64,000 bases of DNA from Bradyrhizobium sp. CB2312 (GCF_029714425.1 NZ_CP121668.1:5043501-5107500); one strand, 5' to 3'. Shown: positions 46,908 to 54,880, counted from the stretch's first letter. The notes: generated from the sequence alone by a model not told the origin. Numbers and translations: made by a program.

Positions 46908-47251
46908 GGTGGTTCTCTGGATCAAGACCGGCTTTCTAGGGCCGGGTGCCAGTGGGCAGCACTGGCGCCGGGAAGCTAGAAACGCCGCCAGAGACGACGC
47001 GCGACGGCTTTCCCCTTTCGGGTCTTGTATAGCCGCCGCCTTCCCGGCATAGTGGTGCCGTTCACGCTGGCGGCAAACCAGCGCGTTCACGTCTCGATGG
47101 CGACAGTTGATCCCGGCAAGGATCGCCCTGCCATCGCCCTGGTGCCTACCCAGCCCCGGCGAGGGCTTTCGGCGGGAGTTTCTAGGCTCCGCTCTCAGTG
47201 CACCACTGATTTGGTTAAAAATCCACCCCCTCTTGGGGCGCCTCGGCGCGC
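46908..47251 (-). promoter_or_regulatory. 344-bp structured leader/gap
   Basis: Contains an imperfect 50-nt hairpin at 46,933-46,982: TTTCTAG/CTAGAAA closing arms, a CCGG-rich middle and GCCAGTG/CACTGGC inside. On the minus strand it ends 25 bp before the start of the acidic protein gene, within its likely untranslated leader. Further upstream the sequence is GC-rich with no supported gene. Confidence 0.4.
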
Positions 47252-48262
47252 CTAATCCCAAAGGCCCCGGGTGACATTGTCGCCTATGGTGCCGGAGCCG
47301 TCCTCAAAGCGAGCCTCATCCAGCGATACCAATCGGCCGCTGCCAAATTTCGCGAACTTCCCAGGGTGCTGCCGGTTGTAGTCCTTCAAGAACCACCTGA
47401 TGTGCTGCTTCAACTGGGCACGATCTAAGCGCCCCTCGATCAGTCCGACGAATATCGATTGGACAACGTCGTTCTTCCCGGGAAAGCCGTCCGGTATCAT
47501 CGCAGGGATCGCATGAGCATCTGCTGGATCCCAAACGTATTGGAACGTCCCTGCTGCGACGATCGATGTCGGATTGCGCAGGCAAATCCTGGCTTCGAGC
47601 ACGTCGAGCACAAGCCGATTGTATTCGGGGTTGGCTCGCCGATACCGGTAGAAAACTGAAGGGTGAATCAGTATCAATTTCCGATCGTAATACTTGCCGC
47701 CTGTCGGTCGTCCGTGGATGATCTGATTGATGGTAGCTCCGTTGCGCAGAGCAGCTGTAGCTCGTTCGATCTGCCCCGGCTTGAGCACACCCGCGTTGGC
47801 ATTTCGATGCCTATCGCACCCGCGGCAGCCTCGGCACACATAACCGTACCTGCGGTAAGTGTACCTGAGAGCTAGCGAGTGACCGTGCTTGCAACGAAGC
47901 TTGTACAACTTGGGCGATTTCAGTGCGTCCGCGGCTTTCGCATTGGCCTTCACAAGCCGCATTGCATCGGCTCCCCACTCCGGGTAGGCAACGCAATGCG
48001 CCTTAAACTTCGTAAGCGATACGATCATCTTGCCCGCCTTGCCGCCGCCGGTGATGCGCCGAAGCGTGAGACCATCCTGCAGCGCCTTCATGCATTCCAG
48101 CACCTGCGCCGGCGTCATCAACGTGGGATAAGGACAACTCCTCCTTGTCGCCAGTTGAGCGGTGTTGATTTCATCGAGACAGGTGCCGAGCTTTTGACAG
48201 TCGGCTTGATGAGGACAGACCGCGCAGTTGGTCGATGCCGGGACAGACATGCTCGCCTCCAC
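47252..48262 (-). CDS. Cysteine-rich hypothetical protein, 336 aa
   Basis: Two probable zinc-binding parts: CAVCPHQADCQKLGTC at the N-terminus (four Cys) and LRCKHGHSLALRYTYRRYGY followed by VCRGCRGC near 115-145. The middle contains HTH-like repeats (ITGGGKAGKMIVSLTKFKAH and INQIIHGRPTGGKYYDRKLI), resembling DNA- or RNA-binding modules. The C-terminus ends SLDEARFEDGSGTIGDNVTR, reminiscent of a sigma-factor-like tail. It is probably a regulatory or DNA-binding protein of the element, but the family is not recognised. The start could also be the Met at 48,250. Confidence 0.6.
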   Translation of the reverse strand: MEASMSVPASTNCAVCPHQADCQKLGTCLDEINTAQLATRRSCPYPTLMTPAQVLECMKALQDGLTLRRITGGGKAGKMIVSLTKFKAHCVAYPEWGADAMRLVKANAKAADALKSPKLYKLRCKHGHSLALRYTYRRYGYVCRGCRGCDRHRNANAGVLKPGQIERATAALRNGATINQIIHGRPTGGKYYDRKLILIHPSVFYRYRRANPEYNRLVLDVLEARICLRNPTSIVAAGTFQYVWDPADAHAIPAMIPDGFPGKNDVVQSIFVGLIEGRLDRAQLKQHIRWFLKDYNRQHPGKFAKFGSGRLVSLDEARFEDGSGTIGDNVTRGLWD

Positions 48263-48414
48263 AAAGCGCAGAATTGCGCTGCGGAAGGGCGCTCCTGAGT
48301 CGGGGCCTGATATTGGCGAATCGGCCCGCTGTTTTGCCTTAGTAGGCGAGCCGATGGAGAGGGCCGTCGAATCGAATTCGTGCTCGCTAGATATTGCTCG
48401 CCGGGCCTCGAAGC

Positions 48415-48879
48415 CTATTTGTTCCCTTTCGAAGGAGCAGGGATAGGGCGCTTCATATACTTTTCGATTTGTCCGTAAATTCCACTGGAAACGGCGTCCG
48501 GCAGGTGTTGTATATCAAAGCCGTCTCCGAGTTTGCTCACCCACTTTCCAGAGCCGATCTGGCGCGCAGCGTGCGTTGGGACGCCGTTCAGAGCGTAGAA
48601 AGCAACTTTCTCAAAGCCCTTTTCGAAGGTCCCGTCTACGCATTCAACGTAACCTAGGGTCTGGAATGCTGCGACAAAAGACGCGATCGAGTTGATCTTC
48701 GGCGCGCCCGGAGGCCAGTAATAATCGGGATGAAAGATCGGCCACCATCGACGGTGAGTTTCACCTGCCGCATAGGCGATGCAGTTGTACCGGGGGTCGA
48801 TATCACTGGTCACATCATTGTTGCCCTTCCAAAGAGAAGGCAACTGCGGATGCTTTTTAATGTGCTTAGGCCTCCGCAC
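48415..48879 (-). CDS. DUF7689-like protein, third gene of cargo cassette
   Basis: 154 residues. Block YNCIAYAAGETHRRWWPIFH followed by PDYYWPPGAPKINSIASFVA matches a small papain-like-looking family with conserved NC(I)A-AAG-WWP, which I know as DUF7689, and later GFEKVAFYALNGVPTHAARQ with SGKWVSKLGDGFDIQH. Conserved Cys (NC), His (PTHAA) and an Asp/Gln could make a hydrolase centre, an inference only. It starts 3 bp after the upstream gene and is the last of three coupled genes. Confidence 0.6.
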   Translation of the reverse strand: MRRPKHIKKHPQLPSLWKGNNDVTSDIDPRYNCIAYAAGETHRRWWPIFHPDYYWPPGAPKINSIASFVAAFQTLGYVECVDGTFEKGFEKVAFYALNGVPTHAARQIGSGKWVSKLGDGFDIQHLPDAVSSGIYGQIEKYMKRPIPAPSKGNK

Positions 48880-48882
48880 TGG

Positions 48883-49308
48883 TCAGATCAGGCCGCGAGC
48901 CTTTCCCCAAGCGACCCAGGCCTGAGCCATCTGCACAACGTCGCCGGCCATGGAATCCGAGACAGGATTTTCGCCTGTAATTGCACGCAAAGCATAAAAC
49001 CAGTCGTTGGGAGTTTCGGCTAGGCTGCGAAGGATATGCGGGACGGCGGGCCAGCCCAAGCCGATGATGCGAGCGTAGCTCTCATGTAAATACCGATCTA
49101 CCGGTGACGAGTAGTACATCGTTTCCGATAGCCATTTCTTCTTGTGCTTCTTGAATTCAGATGCAACCAGCTGCCCCTTTGTAGAACGAAAAGCTGCATC
49201 TTGCGCGTCGCGCAAAATCAAGCGAGGTCGAGTAGGCGCAACGCCTTGCGAGACCAATCCAGCAACGCGAGGATTGAAGTGGCTGGGCAGAGTACCACTT
49301 GTGCTCAT
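48883..49308 (-). CDS. Hypothetical protein, second gene of cargo cassette
   Basis: 141 residues. The C-terminal half is a conserved helical block: IGLGWPAVPHILRSLAETPN, DWFYALRAITGENPVSDSMA and VVQMAQAWVAWGKARGLI. I have seen this DWFYAL-ITGxxP-WxxWG pattern next to proteins like the following gene, but it has no assigned function. It overlaps the first gene of the cassette by 4 nt. Confidence 0.6.
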   Translation of the reverse strand: MSTSGTLPSHFNPRVAGLVSQGVAPTRPRLILRDAQDAAFRSTKGQLVASEFKKHKKKWLSETMYYSSPVDRYLHESYARIIGLGWPAVPHILRSLAETPNDWFYALRAITGENPVSDSMAGDVVQMAQAWVAWGKARGLI

Positions 49309-49733
49309 TGGAGGTTTCGCTTCCGATTTTTAGTAGAGTTAACAGGACCCGCATTTACGGTGGGCGCCTCGGGGATCTCGGGCAGTGGACCAACAAGCTG
49401 CTGATAAAGCAATAGCTTTTCATCAAGCCAATTTCTCAAAACTATCGCCTGAGCAACATCCATGGAAATTCCGACTTCCATCTCTCTTAGGACGTTCGCG
49501 CCGCGGCCAACCCGACGGCTCACGTCTTCGGGCTGGAGCTGCCCGTTTTCAACATCGTGAAGGATCTGCTGGGGGTACGGTACTCTTTCGCTGTACACGC
49601 CAAGATGGATTGTTCCATTCGGGTTAAGCCCTCCAAAAACACCATCTCCCCGTACAACCCTATAGAAGTTTGATTTTATAAAATCAATTTTTACTTGTGA
49701 CGGGACAGCGGGCTTTTTGGTCGATTTTGCCAT
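49305..49733 (-). CDS. Hypothetical protein, first gene of cargo cassette
   Basis: 142 residues with a block FYRVVRGDGVFGGLNPNGTI then HLGVYSERVPYPQQILHDVE and EVGISMDVAQAIVLRNWLDE. The beta-rich GDGVFGG-G-IHLGVYSER core and the helix after SMDVAQAI suggest a single compact domain. It ends in a Pro-rich tail. It is first in a three-gene unit (49,733 to 48,415) with start/stop overlap, lying between the terminase and the other cargo. Confidence 0.6.
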   Translation of the reverse strand: MAKSTKKPAVPSQVKIDFIKSNFYRVVRGDGVFGGLNPNGTIHLGVYSERVPYPQQILHDVENGQLQPEDVSRRVGRGANVLREMEVGISMDVAQAIVLRNWLDEKLLLYQQLVGPLPEIPEAPTVNAGPVNSTKNRKRNLQ

Positions 49734-49814
49734 GCTAGACTCCAGCTAAGCGGCCCCCATAGCACGCCAGAATCGTGCTGACGAGGGCATCATCGCACAT
49801 CGTTTTGCCTATAC

Positions 49815-51293
49815 CTAGCCGCTCATCCAGGCGCCGGACTCGTGACCGCCACCCCAGAAGAACCCGCGCCGACGCCGCGGCTTGTCACGCCGATAGATTT
49901 GCTCAGCAAAGCGCAGCATCATGATCGCGTACCGCGTGGCTGAGAGCAGGTCGTCGCCCAGCTTCACGACCTTCCCATCCTTCCGGTGATAGAGCCGGAA
50001 TTCCTCGAACCAATCGAGGAGGGTGCTGAACACCTTCAGCTTGCCCGTTTCCATCCGGGTCAGCATGTCCATCAGGCCGGCCTCGACGCTGACAGAGCCG
50101 TCGTCAAATTGCGCGTGGGCGTGCAGCATATTCAGCTGCTGGTCGCGGTACTGCTGCGCCAGCGCCACGCCGGCACCCTCCAGCGTCTCCCGGCGGCCGT
50201 CACGAGGCCATGCCCAGGGCAGGGGTCCCCAAGACCGGATAGCGCCTGCATGGACCACAGGCGTGGCCTCCCGCAGTCGGTGGGCCTTGATCACATAGAC
50301 CACGTCCTGGTCAGCGTCCCAGGCAAGCTCCACCGCGGCAAACGGGTGGTCCCAGCCGAAGTCCATTCCGCCGATGCGGTGCCAATGCGTGGGGATCTCG
50401 AACGGCGCTACGGTGATCGATTCCTCAGCCACCGGGAAGATCCGGCCGGACCCGAGGATCGGGATGCCCTTGGTGCGTGCGTCGCGCTCGTGGGCCATGT
50501 AGCTCGCAACGATCTTTTGCCGTTGCTCAGGCGTGAAGTGCTCAGCCTCTTCAATCGTCATGTTCGTGTCGTGGCGATCGGGCGACTTCTCGAGCAGGAA
50601 GCGCCGCACCACTTCCGACATGCCAAGCAGCGGTGTGAAGGTGAGCCACACCGGGCCGCCTGTGACGTTGGTTCGGGTCAGGCCCTCCGAATAGATGTCC
50701 TCCGGCGGTTCCTCATCGAACCACGACCAGTGCAGTGTTTCGCCCTGCCACTTCTCGCGGCCTTGGACATACGACTTCAAGCCAATGGAGCTTTGGCCGG
50801 CCTGGACGTCACCACCCCCACCCCAGCGAACGATGATGGTACCGATCAGGTCGGGGACGCCGGCGCCCGGGACCGTCTCAACGATTGCATCTTTCGGGAT
50901 CGACCCCGTCCCATGCTGCCCGACGCGACCAAGCAAAATGCGCTGCGGATTGTCTCGCAGCGTCTCACCGGTCGGGCTGCCGACCCAAGCATAGGTGGGC
51001 TCGTTGAAGACCTTGCCCTTCCAATCGTCGGGATAGCGGCCGGTCGCATGCATGGCGGCCTCAAAGCCGCCGGCGATCGTCTTGCCAACCTGGTTGGCCG
51101 CGCGAAACAGCCGCTCGCGATATACTAGCCCAGCCTCATGAAATGAGCGCTGCTTGGGGTAGGGCCGGTAATACTTCAGCCGGTTTTCACTGAAGCGTCG
51201 CTTTTGCTCCGCCGCTAGCGTCGCTTCGATCTTCTCCAGCGTCGCTTTTGAGACGGCGGATGTCGGCGAGGTGTTCGGCGATTTCTTCGTCAC
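49815..51293 (-). CDS. Phage-type terminase large subunit
   Basis: 492 residues from a GTG at 51,293 with GGAGAG five bases upstream. ATPase: Walker A-like RAANQVGKT near 67-75, Walker B HWSWFDEEPPED near 190. Nuclease: Asp in GGMDFGWDHPFAAVEL near 316, then DDLLSATRYAIMMLRF near 456 with the second acidic pair. The N-terminal block RLKYYRPYPKQRSFHEAG is typical of this subgroup. It packages DNA into a capsid, yet no capsid gene is present in the element. Its first 36 codons lie within the preceding DUF5681 gene. Confidence 0.88.
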   Translation of the reverse strand: MTKKSPNTSPTSAVSKATLEKIEATLAAEQKRRFSENRLKYYRPYPKQRSFHEAGLVYRERLFRAANQVGKTIAGGFEAAMHATGRYPDDWKGKVFNEPTYAWVGSPTGETLRDNPQRILLGRVGQHGTGSIPKDAIVETVPGAGVPDLIGTIIVRWGGGGDVQAGQSSIGLKSYVQGREKWQGETLHWSWFDEEPPEDIYSEGLTRTNVTGGPVWLTFTPLLGMSEVVRRFLLEKSPDRHDTNMTIEEAEHFTPEQRQKIVASYMAHERDARTKGIPILGSGRIFPVAEESITVAPFEIPTHWHRIGGMDFGWDHPFAAVELAWDADQDVVYVIKAHRLREATPVVHAGAIRSWGPLPWAWPRDGRRETLEGAGVALAQQYRDQQLNMLHAHAQFDDGSVSVEAGLMDMLTRMETGKLKVFSTLLDWFEEFRLYHRKDGKVVKLGDDLLSATRYAIMMLRFAEQIYRRDKPRRRRGFFWGGGHESGAWMSG

Positions 51294-51540
51294 TCATGCT
51301 CTCCAGGCGGCCGTCTTCAATAATGAACTCCTTCGGCAGCACAGCCGCGATGATCTTCAGATAGTCTTTCGGACTTTCCTTGAAGACGATGTCGATCGCT
51401 GCTTTGCCCATCTCGGTAAAGTGTTCCTGGAGCGCGACCACAAAATCCGCGTGAAGTCGATTGCGCGCACCCTTGCGCCGACCGCCATTACCCTTGTTGC
51501 CGGGCAAAAACTTTCCGGTCTTTTCGTCCTGCTCAGCCAT
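51187..51540 (-). CDS. DUF5681-type protein, terminase-associated
   Basis: 117 residues. N-terminal DUF5681 motif: GKFLPGNKGNGGRRKGARNR, a basic DNA-binding-like segment, followed by a helical body (LHADFVVALQEHFTEMGKAA) and an acidic region (ESMSDEEIAEHLADIRRLKS). Proteins of this kind sit in front of phage large terminases and may act as small terminases. It overlaps the terminase gene by 107 nt and the upstream gene by 8 nt. Confidence 0.75.
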   Translation of the reverse strand: MAEQDEKTGKFLPGNKGNGGRRKGARNRLHADFVVALQEHFTEMGKAAIDIVFKESPKDYLKIIAAVLPKEFIIEDGRLESMSDEEIAEHLADIRRLKSDAGEDRSDASGGAKATLQ

Positions 51541-52309
51541 CAGAACTACCGCCGTGGTTCGAGTTATTGGTCATATACGAGCCACCCTCTAGCACCGTGT
51601 CGTGCTCGACATATCCGTTAGGATGATGTGCAGGAACTTCGCCGCGATCGAGATCCGCGACCATGTCGAGATCAGTGACGCCGTCCCGGTCGGTCGCCTT
51701 TTCCCAATTCGAGCGGTCGTCTCGCTTTAACGAAAACGGCTCAACCTTGCTGCCGTCCGGTTTCGTTCCGCCGCCGTATTTCTCATTGAGAAACCGCGCC
51801 AAATCGTTGTCATGATCAGCGCCGCCCTCATACTTATCGCCGAACGCTTCAACGGCCGCTCCTTCGTGATCTTCGTCTGCGATCAGTTCATCCAACCGCT
51901 CGCTACGCCCCACGTGCTCGCGAGAGAGCTGCGCATACTTCTTGCTGTCGATCGTGTTGGTCAGCCACGCCAACTCCAAGGCATCGGCCTTGACTTTTCG
52001 CTCAACAGCGTTCCGGCCATCGAGCACGTCGCCGGCGTCGCGGTCATCATCATAGCCGCGCGCCAAGGCCTCCAGATCCTTAAGTGAGCCATCGGCCTGC
52101 ATCTCGGAAAACACTTCCATCGGCATTTCCTCAAGCATTTGATGCCAGAGATGCGCCTCGTATTCCCTGTATTCCTTGTGCGTCAGCTTGCCTGCCTGGA
52201 CCATGCCCGCCGCGTGCGCAATCGCGATGTTGGCGCCCCGCAGATTGTCCTCCCATTCAGGATGGCGCTTCGCGAAGGCGGTGCGTTTAAGAAGTTCTCG
52301 GCTGGCCAT
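51533..52309 (-). CDS. Phage-element hypothetical protein, 258 aa
   Basis: Helical, strongly charged soluble protein (MASRELLKRTAFAKRHPEWE, then KLTHKEYREYEAHLWHQMLE, DRDAGDVLDGRNAVERKVKA) with a disordered C-terminal third rich in Gly, Asp and Asn that ends TNNSNHGGSSDG. It is coupled to the DUF5681 gene by an 8-nt overlap. It may be a packaging or head-associated scaffold-like protein, by position only; no family is recognised. Confidence 0.6.
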   Translation of the reverse strand: MASRELLKRTAFAKRHPEWEDNLRGANIAIAHAAGMVQAGKLTHKEYREYEAHLWHQMLEEMPMEVFSEMQADGSLKDLEALARGYDDDRDAGDVLDGRNAVERKVKADALELAWLTNTIDSKKYAQLSREHVGRSERLDELIADEDHEGAAVEAFGDKYEGGADHDNDLARFLNEKYGGGTKPDGSKVEPFSLKRDDRSNWEKATDRDGVTDLDMVADLDRGEVPAHHPNGYVEHDTVLEGGSYMTNNSNHGGSSDG

Positions 52310-52320
52310 TGAGATGCCCC

Positions 52321-53358
52321 CTATAGTTTGATGTAGGTTGTGGCGAGGATGGTCGGCGAGATTGCCTCAAATGCAGCGCCGCCGCCCGCTTGGAGTGTGG
52401 CATTCGGAACGCCATCTCCGCTGGTGATCGAGATACCAGTTGTGGCCGAGTTGATGGTCGCCGCGGTATTTGCGCCGGCAGAGAAGCCGCCGCCACCGGT
52501 TGTAGTAGAGCCAGAAATGGCGTTGCTGGTGTGCGTATGCCCAGGATCGATCAGAAAGACGCTGTGACGATGCTGCGGCATCTGATTTGTTGTAAGCGTC
52601 CGCATCGCAGCGCCAGCAGTGGAGCCAAGGGTCGTCGATGTACCAGGTGTGTTGAACGTTACGCCACTCAATATCGAGGAGGTCGAATTGCCCATGTCGG
52701 CAAGACCCGCCAACATGCGGCCTCGGCAATCAGGTAACTGAAGTGTTTTATTTGCTAGCCAATCAGCGTTTGCAGAGGCCCCACGGCCGCCTGAGACAGT
52801 TAGATTGGCGTCAGCGCTCCAGAGGTATTCGAACAGCGCTTGAACATCAGCATTCGCCCGCTCCGTTGCACCGGATGATGCAGACCCAATCGTGCGGGCG
52901 TTGCAGCGGACCCAGCCAGTACGGTTGCCGGTGCCGTAGAACTGCATGAAGGCGCCGGTCTGGAAGATCGTGGTAGGATCGACCGTGCCGCCACCACCGC
53001 CACCGCCCGAGGGACCGACGATCAGCAGATTGTCCTGGACGAGCTTCTGGACGCCGTTCTTGTCGGTGAGCCGAATCTTGATGTTGCCATCCGCACAGAA
53101 CAACTGCGGCACCCGGCCAGCAGCATCGAGCGTGACCGGATTGGGCCAAGCAAGTGAAAGCCCCGTGTCCTGGTAGCAATTCTGCGGGGTCGACGTGGTG
53201 CCGGCCTGGATCAGATAGAGCTTTCCGCCGCTGAGCGGCTTCGCAAGCTCATCCAATTGCTGCGTCATGCTGATGCCGGGGATGGTGCCGGCGGCAAACG
53301 CACCCGTCGAAGCGATTAGGAGAGCGCCGAGCGCGCTGATCAGGCGGCCCCTCATCAT
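52321..53358 (-). CDS. Phage tail-collar-like protein with signal peptide
   Basis: 345 residues. Residues 1-22 are a Sec signal (MMRGRLISALGALLIASTGA). About 25-115 match phage tail-fibre N-terminal regions (LSGGKLYLIQAGTTSTPQNC, AWPNPVTLDAAGRVPQLFCA), then a Gly hinge (SGGGGGGG) near 120. About 180-290 form a tail-collar block (LPDCRGRMLAGLADMGNSTS) with MPQHRHSVFLIDPGHTHTSN, the His-x-His signatures of collar domains. It is one of the few structural proteins of the element. The overlap of 4 nt with the RHH gene is coupled. Confidence 0.75.
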   Translation of the reverse strand: MMRGRLISALGALLIASTGAFAAGTIPGISMTQQLDELAKPLSGGKLYLIQAGTTSTPQNCYQDTGLSLAWPNPVTLDAAGRVPQLFCADGNIKIRLTDKNGVQKLVQDNLLIVGPSGGGGGGGTVDPTTIFQTGAFMQFYGTGNRTGWVRCNARTIGSASSGATERANADVQALFEYLWSADANLTVSGGRGASANADWLANKTLQLPDCRGRMLAGLADMGNSTSSILSGVTFNTPGTSTTLGSTAGAAMRTLTTNQMPQHRHSVFLIDPGHTHTSNAISGSTTTGGGGFSAGANTAATINSATTGISITSGDGVPNATLQAGGGAAFEAISPTILATTYIKL

Positions 53359-53552
53359 GCAGCCCCCGCAGTCGAGGCGCGCGGGGAGGGGATCACGCCT
53401 TCCCTACGCAGCCGCTCCACGACGGTGTCACGGAGGTAGTTCGAACGCGTGGTGAAGCTCGCGGCAGCCGAGCGGTCGATGACCTCAAGCAGCTCAGGCG
53501 AGCACTTGAAGACCGCTCGCTCGGTGAAGTGGTCGGACGTTTGTTCGGACAT
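53355..53552 (-). CDS. Ribbon-helix-helix regulator, 65 aa
   Basis: From ATG 53,552 (an in-frame GTG at 53,564 is possible) the protein reads MSEQTSDHFTERAVFKCSPE, a strand followed by two helices (LLEVIDRSAAASFTTRSNYL, then RDTVVERLRREG), the RHH layout with Arg at a conserved contact position. It would bind DNA as a dimer and control its own operon, which continues into the tail-collar gene. Confidence 0.65.
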   Translation of the reverse strand: MSEQTSDHFTERAVFKCSPELLEVIDRSAAASFTTRSNYLRDTVVERLRREGVIPSPRASTAGAA

Positions 53553-53710
53553 TTTGGGGCGCACCCGTGAGTGATTTGATGCGACCAGCTTACGCCTTAT
53601 GAGAATCCGAACGAAGGAAAATATCTAGCCAGCCCAAGGACTTAACCGCACCAAACAATACAAGACGGCACAAGGCGGCATGTGCGAGCAAAATAAATGT
53701 GGACGATCTG

Positions 53711-53920
53711 CTAAGTCTCTCCGCCGGCATCAACACCGGCATGGTTTTCCCTTCCGAGCGGATGTCGAGGGATCTCGACGCCCTGACCTTGCAAAAAGGC
53801 AAGCCCATAGACCTGCTCGTCAGCCCACCACGGATACGAATAGGGCTTACCGGATCGGCCGCGGCTGTAACCCCACCGCCAGCTTAGGTTCTGACGCCAG
53901 CCCCAACCGTCATCCTGCAT
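53711..53920 (-). CDS. Trp-rich small hypothetical protein, 69 aa
   Basis: Begins MQDDGWGWRQNLSWRWGYSR, then PYSYPWWADEQVYGLAFLQG and ends ENHAGVDAGGET. The high Trp/Tyr/Gly content is unusual and could indicate a surface- or glycan-binding peptide. The start lies 4 bp after the stop of the upstream secreted protein gene; no strong Shine-Dalgarno is visible. Weaker ORFs on the opposite strand compete, so confidence is moderate. Confidence 0.45.
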   Translation of the reverse strand: MQDDGWGWRQNLSWRWGYSRGRSGKPYSYPWWADEQVYGLAFLQGQGVEIPRHPLGRENHAGVDAGGET

Positions 53921-53924
53921 GGGA

Positions 53925-54179
53925 TCACATCTCGCTCGTCTCGGGCCGGATCATGCATACCGTCATGGCCATCGGTGGGTCTCCGAGCCGCTTCAGACAC
54001 TCCTCCCGGGAAAAATCGAACCGCATGCCGTCCTGCCACCCCTGATCAGGCTGTTTGCCGTACTTCAGCCGATACTCGATGCCTTTGACCACCGGGGGAA
54101 AAACGTCGCCCTTGGGCTGCTCTTGAGCCTGCACAGCGCCAGCAGCGAGCAGCAGGCAACTCGCTACCGCGGCCCTCAT
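53925..54179 (-). CDS. Small secreted protein, 84 aa
   Basis: Start at 54,179 (overlapping the upstream gene by 4 nt) gives a clear signal peptide, MRAAVASCLLLAAGAVQAQE. The mature part has a pair of cysteines (EECLKRLGDPPMAMTVCMIR) and a positively charged middle (GIEYRLKYGKQPDQGWQDGM). It is probably exported by the host's Sec system; the role in the element is not recognised. Confidence 0.6.
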   Translation of the reverse strand: MRAAVASCLLLAAGAVQAQEQPKGDVFPPVVKGIEYRLKYGKQPDQGWQDGMRFDFSREECLKRLGDPPMAMTVCMIRPETSEM

Positions 54180-54376
54180 GGCAACACCTGGAAGCCGGCG
54201 CTTGCGATCACAGCCGCACTGAAACCAGCCGGGTAGGGATCTGCCGCGTCGTCCATCCGCCGGACCGCCTGCCACTCGACACCGACACCGCGGCCCAGAT
54301 TCGGGAGATTGCCGGCGTCGAGGCGATAGGTGACTGCCGTTCTGTTGCCGTCAGTGAAAACGTACCTGAGAGCCAT
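54176..54376 (-). CDS. Small phage-type protein, 66 aa
   Basis: ATG 54,376 has GAGGAGGAG upstream. The product (MALRYVFTDGNRTAVTYRLD, then NLPNLGRGVGVEWQAVRRMD) is beta-rich and ends in a hydrophobic stretch (AAVIASAGFQVLP). It is the first of three coupled small genes leading to 53,711. Not recognised. Confidence 0.55.
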   Translation of the reverse strand: MALRYVFTDGNRTAVTYRLDAGNLPNLGRGVGVEWQAVRRMDDAADPYPAGFSAAVIASAGFQVLP

Positions 54377-54434
54377 TTCTGCTCCTCCTCGCTGCTGAAC
54401 CGAATTGCCAAACCGGTGCTTGTCGCTCGCTAAG

Positions 54435-54779
54435 CTATTGAGCTGACTCAAAATCTCTGCCGTCAGTGCTTGTCGTTGCTACCGCATTGCTACCAAAGGC
54501 CCTGAAAACGACGCCTCCAGGCCGATCTCGGCGGACGCGCTGAGCCATTCGAGCGGCGGCTCGCACGATCGCTGTTCGATGCCGCTTGAGCGGCTTTCCT
54601 TCCAATCGAGGATAGCACCAGGCTGCCAATTGCGCCGTCGTCAGCTCGGCATCTGGCAAAGCCAGAAATGCGCGCCAGACACGTCTCTGGATTTGACCCG
54701 CACCGTGCAAGGACACAACCGGCACAATCGCGCCGCTTCCGCCGGCGCCTGATGGGGTCCTATTTACGGTCTTTGCCAT
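54435..54779 (-). CDS. Small basic HTH-like protein, 114 aa
   Basis: The start at 54,779 yields MAKTVNRTPSGAGGSGAIVP and a helical, Arg-rich body (GQIQRRVWRAFLALPDAELT, TAQLAAWCYPRLEGKPLKRH, RTAIVRAAARMAQRVRRDR), similar in composition to short winged-helix proteins. It starts just downstream of the iteron-like repeat block, so that block is its promoter region. It ends over the inverted GGTAGCAA pair. Replication- or packaging-related DNA binding is likely but not proven. Confidence 0.5.
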   Translation of the reverse strand: MAKTVNRTPSGAGGSGAIVPVVSLHGAGQIQRRVWRAFLALPDAELTTAQLAAWCYPRLEGKPLKRHRTAIVRAAARMAQRVRRDRPGGVVFRAFGSNAVATTSTDGRDFESAQ

Positions 54780-54791
54780 GCCTAGTCTGAA

Positions 54792-54880
54792 TGTTCGGAT
54801 TGTTCGGACGTGTTCGGTTCGTGTTCGTGTTCGGATGTTCGTTCGGTTCGGGGGTTCTATAGAACCCCGAAACCCGAACA
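54792..54880. repeat. GTTCGG iteron-like array with perfect palindrome
   Basis: GTTCGG occurs at 54,793, 54,802, 54,812, 54,829 and 54,841 (often as TGTTCGGA), with inverted CCGAACA at 54,874-54,880. GGGGTTCTATAGAACCCC at 54,851-54,868 is a perfect 18-bp palindrome. The block abuts the stop codon of the RepA-like helicase gene (54,881) and the start region of the next gene. The arrangement is that of a replication origin or a multi-site operator. Confidence 0.6.

Noticed and set aside
46422..47261. 279-residue version of the acidic protein
   Set aside because: The first 118 residues would run through a GC-rich structured leader and lack normal protein composition; Met at 46,907 is the better start.
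54785..54880. CRISPR array
   Set aside because: The GTTCGG units are 6-8 bp long with irregular 9-17 bp spacing and no spacers or cas genes.
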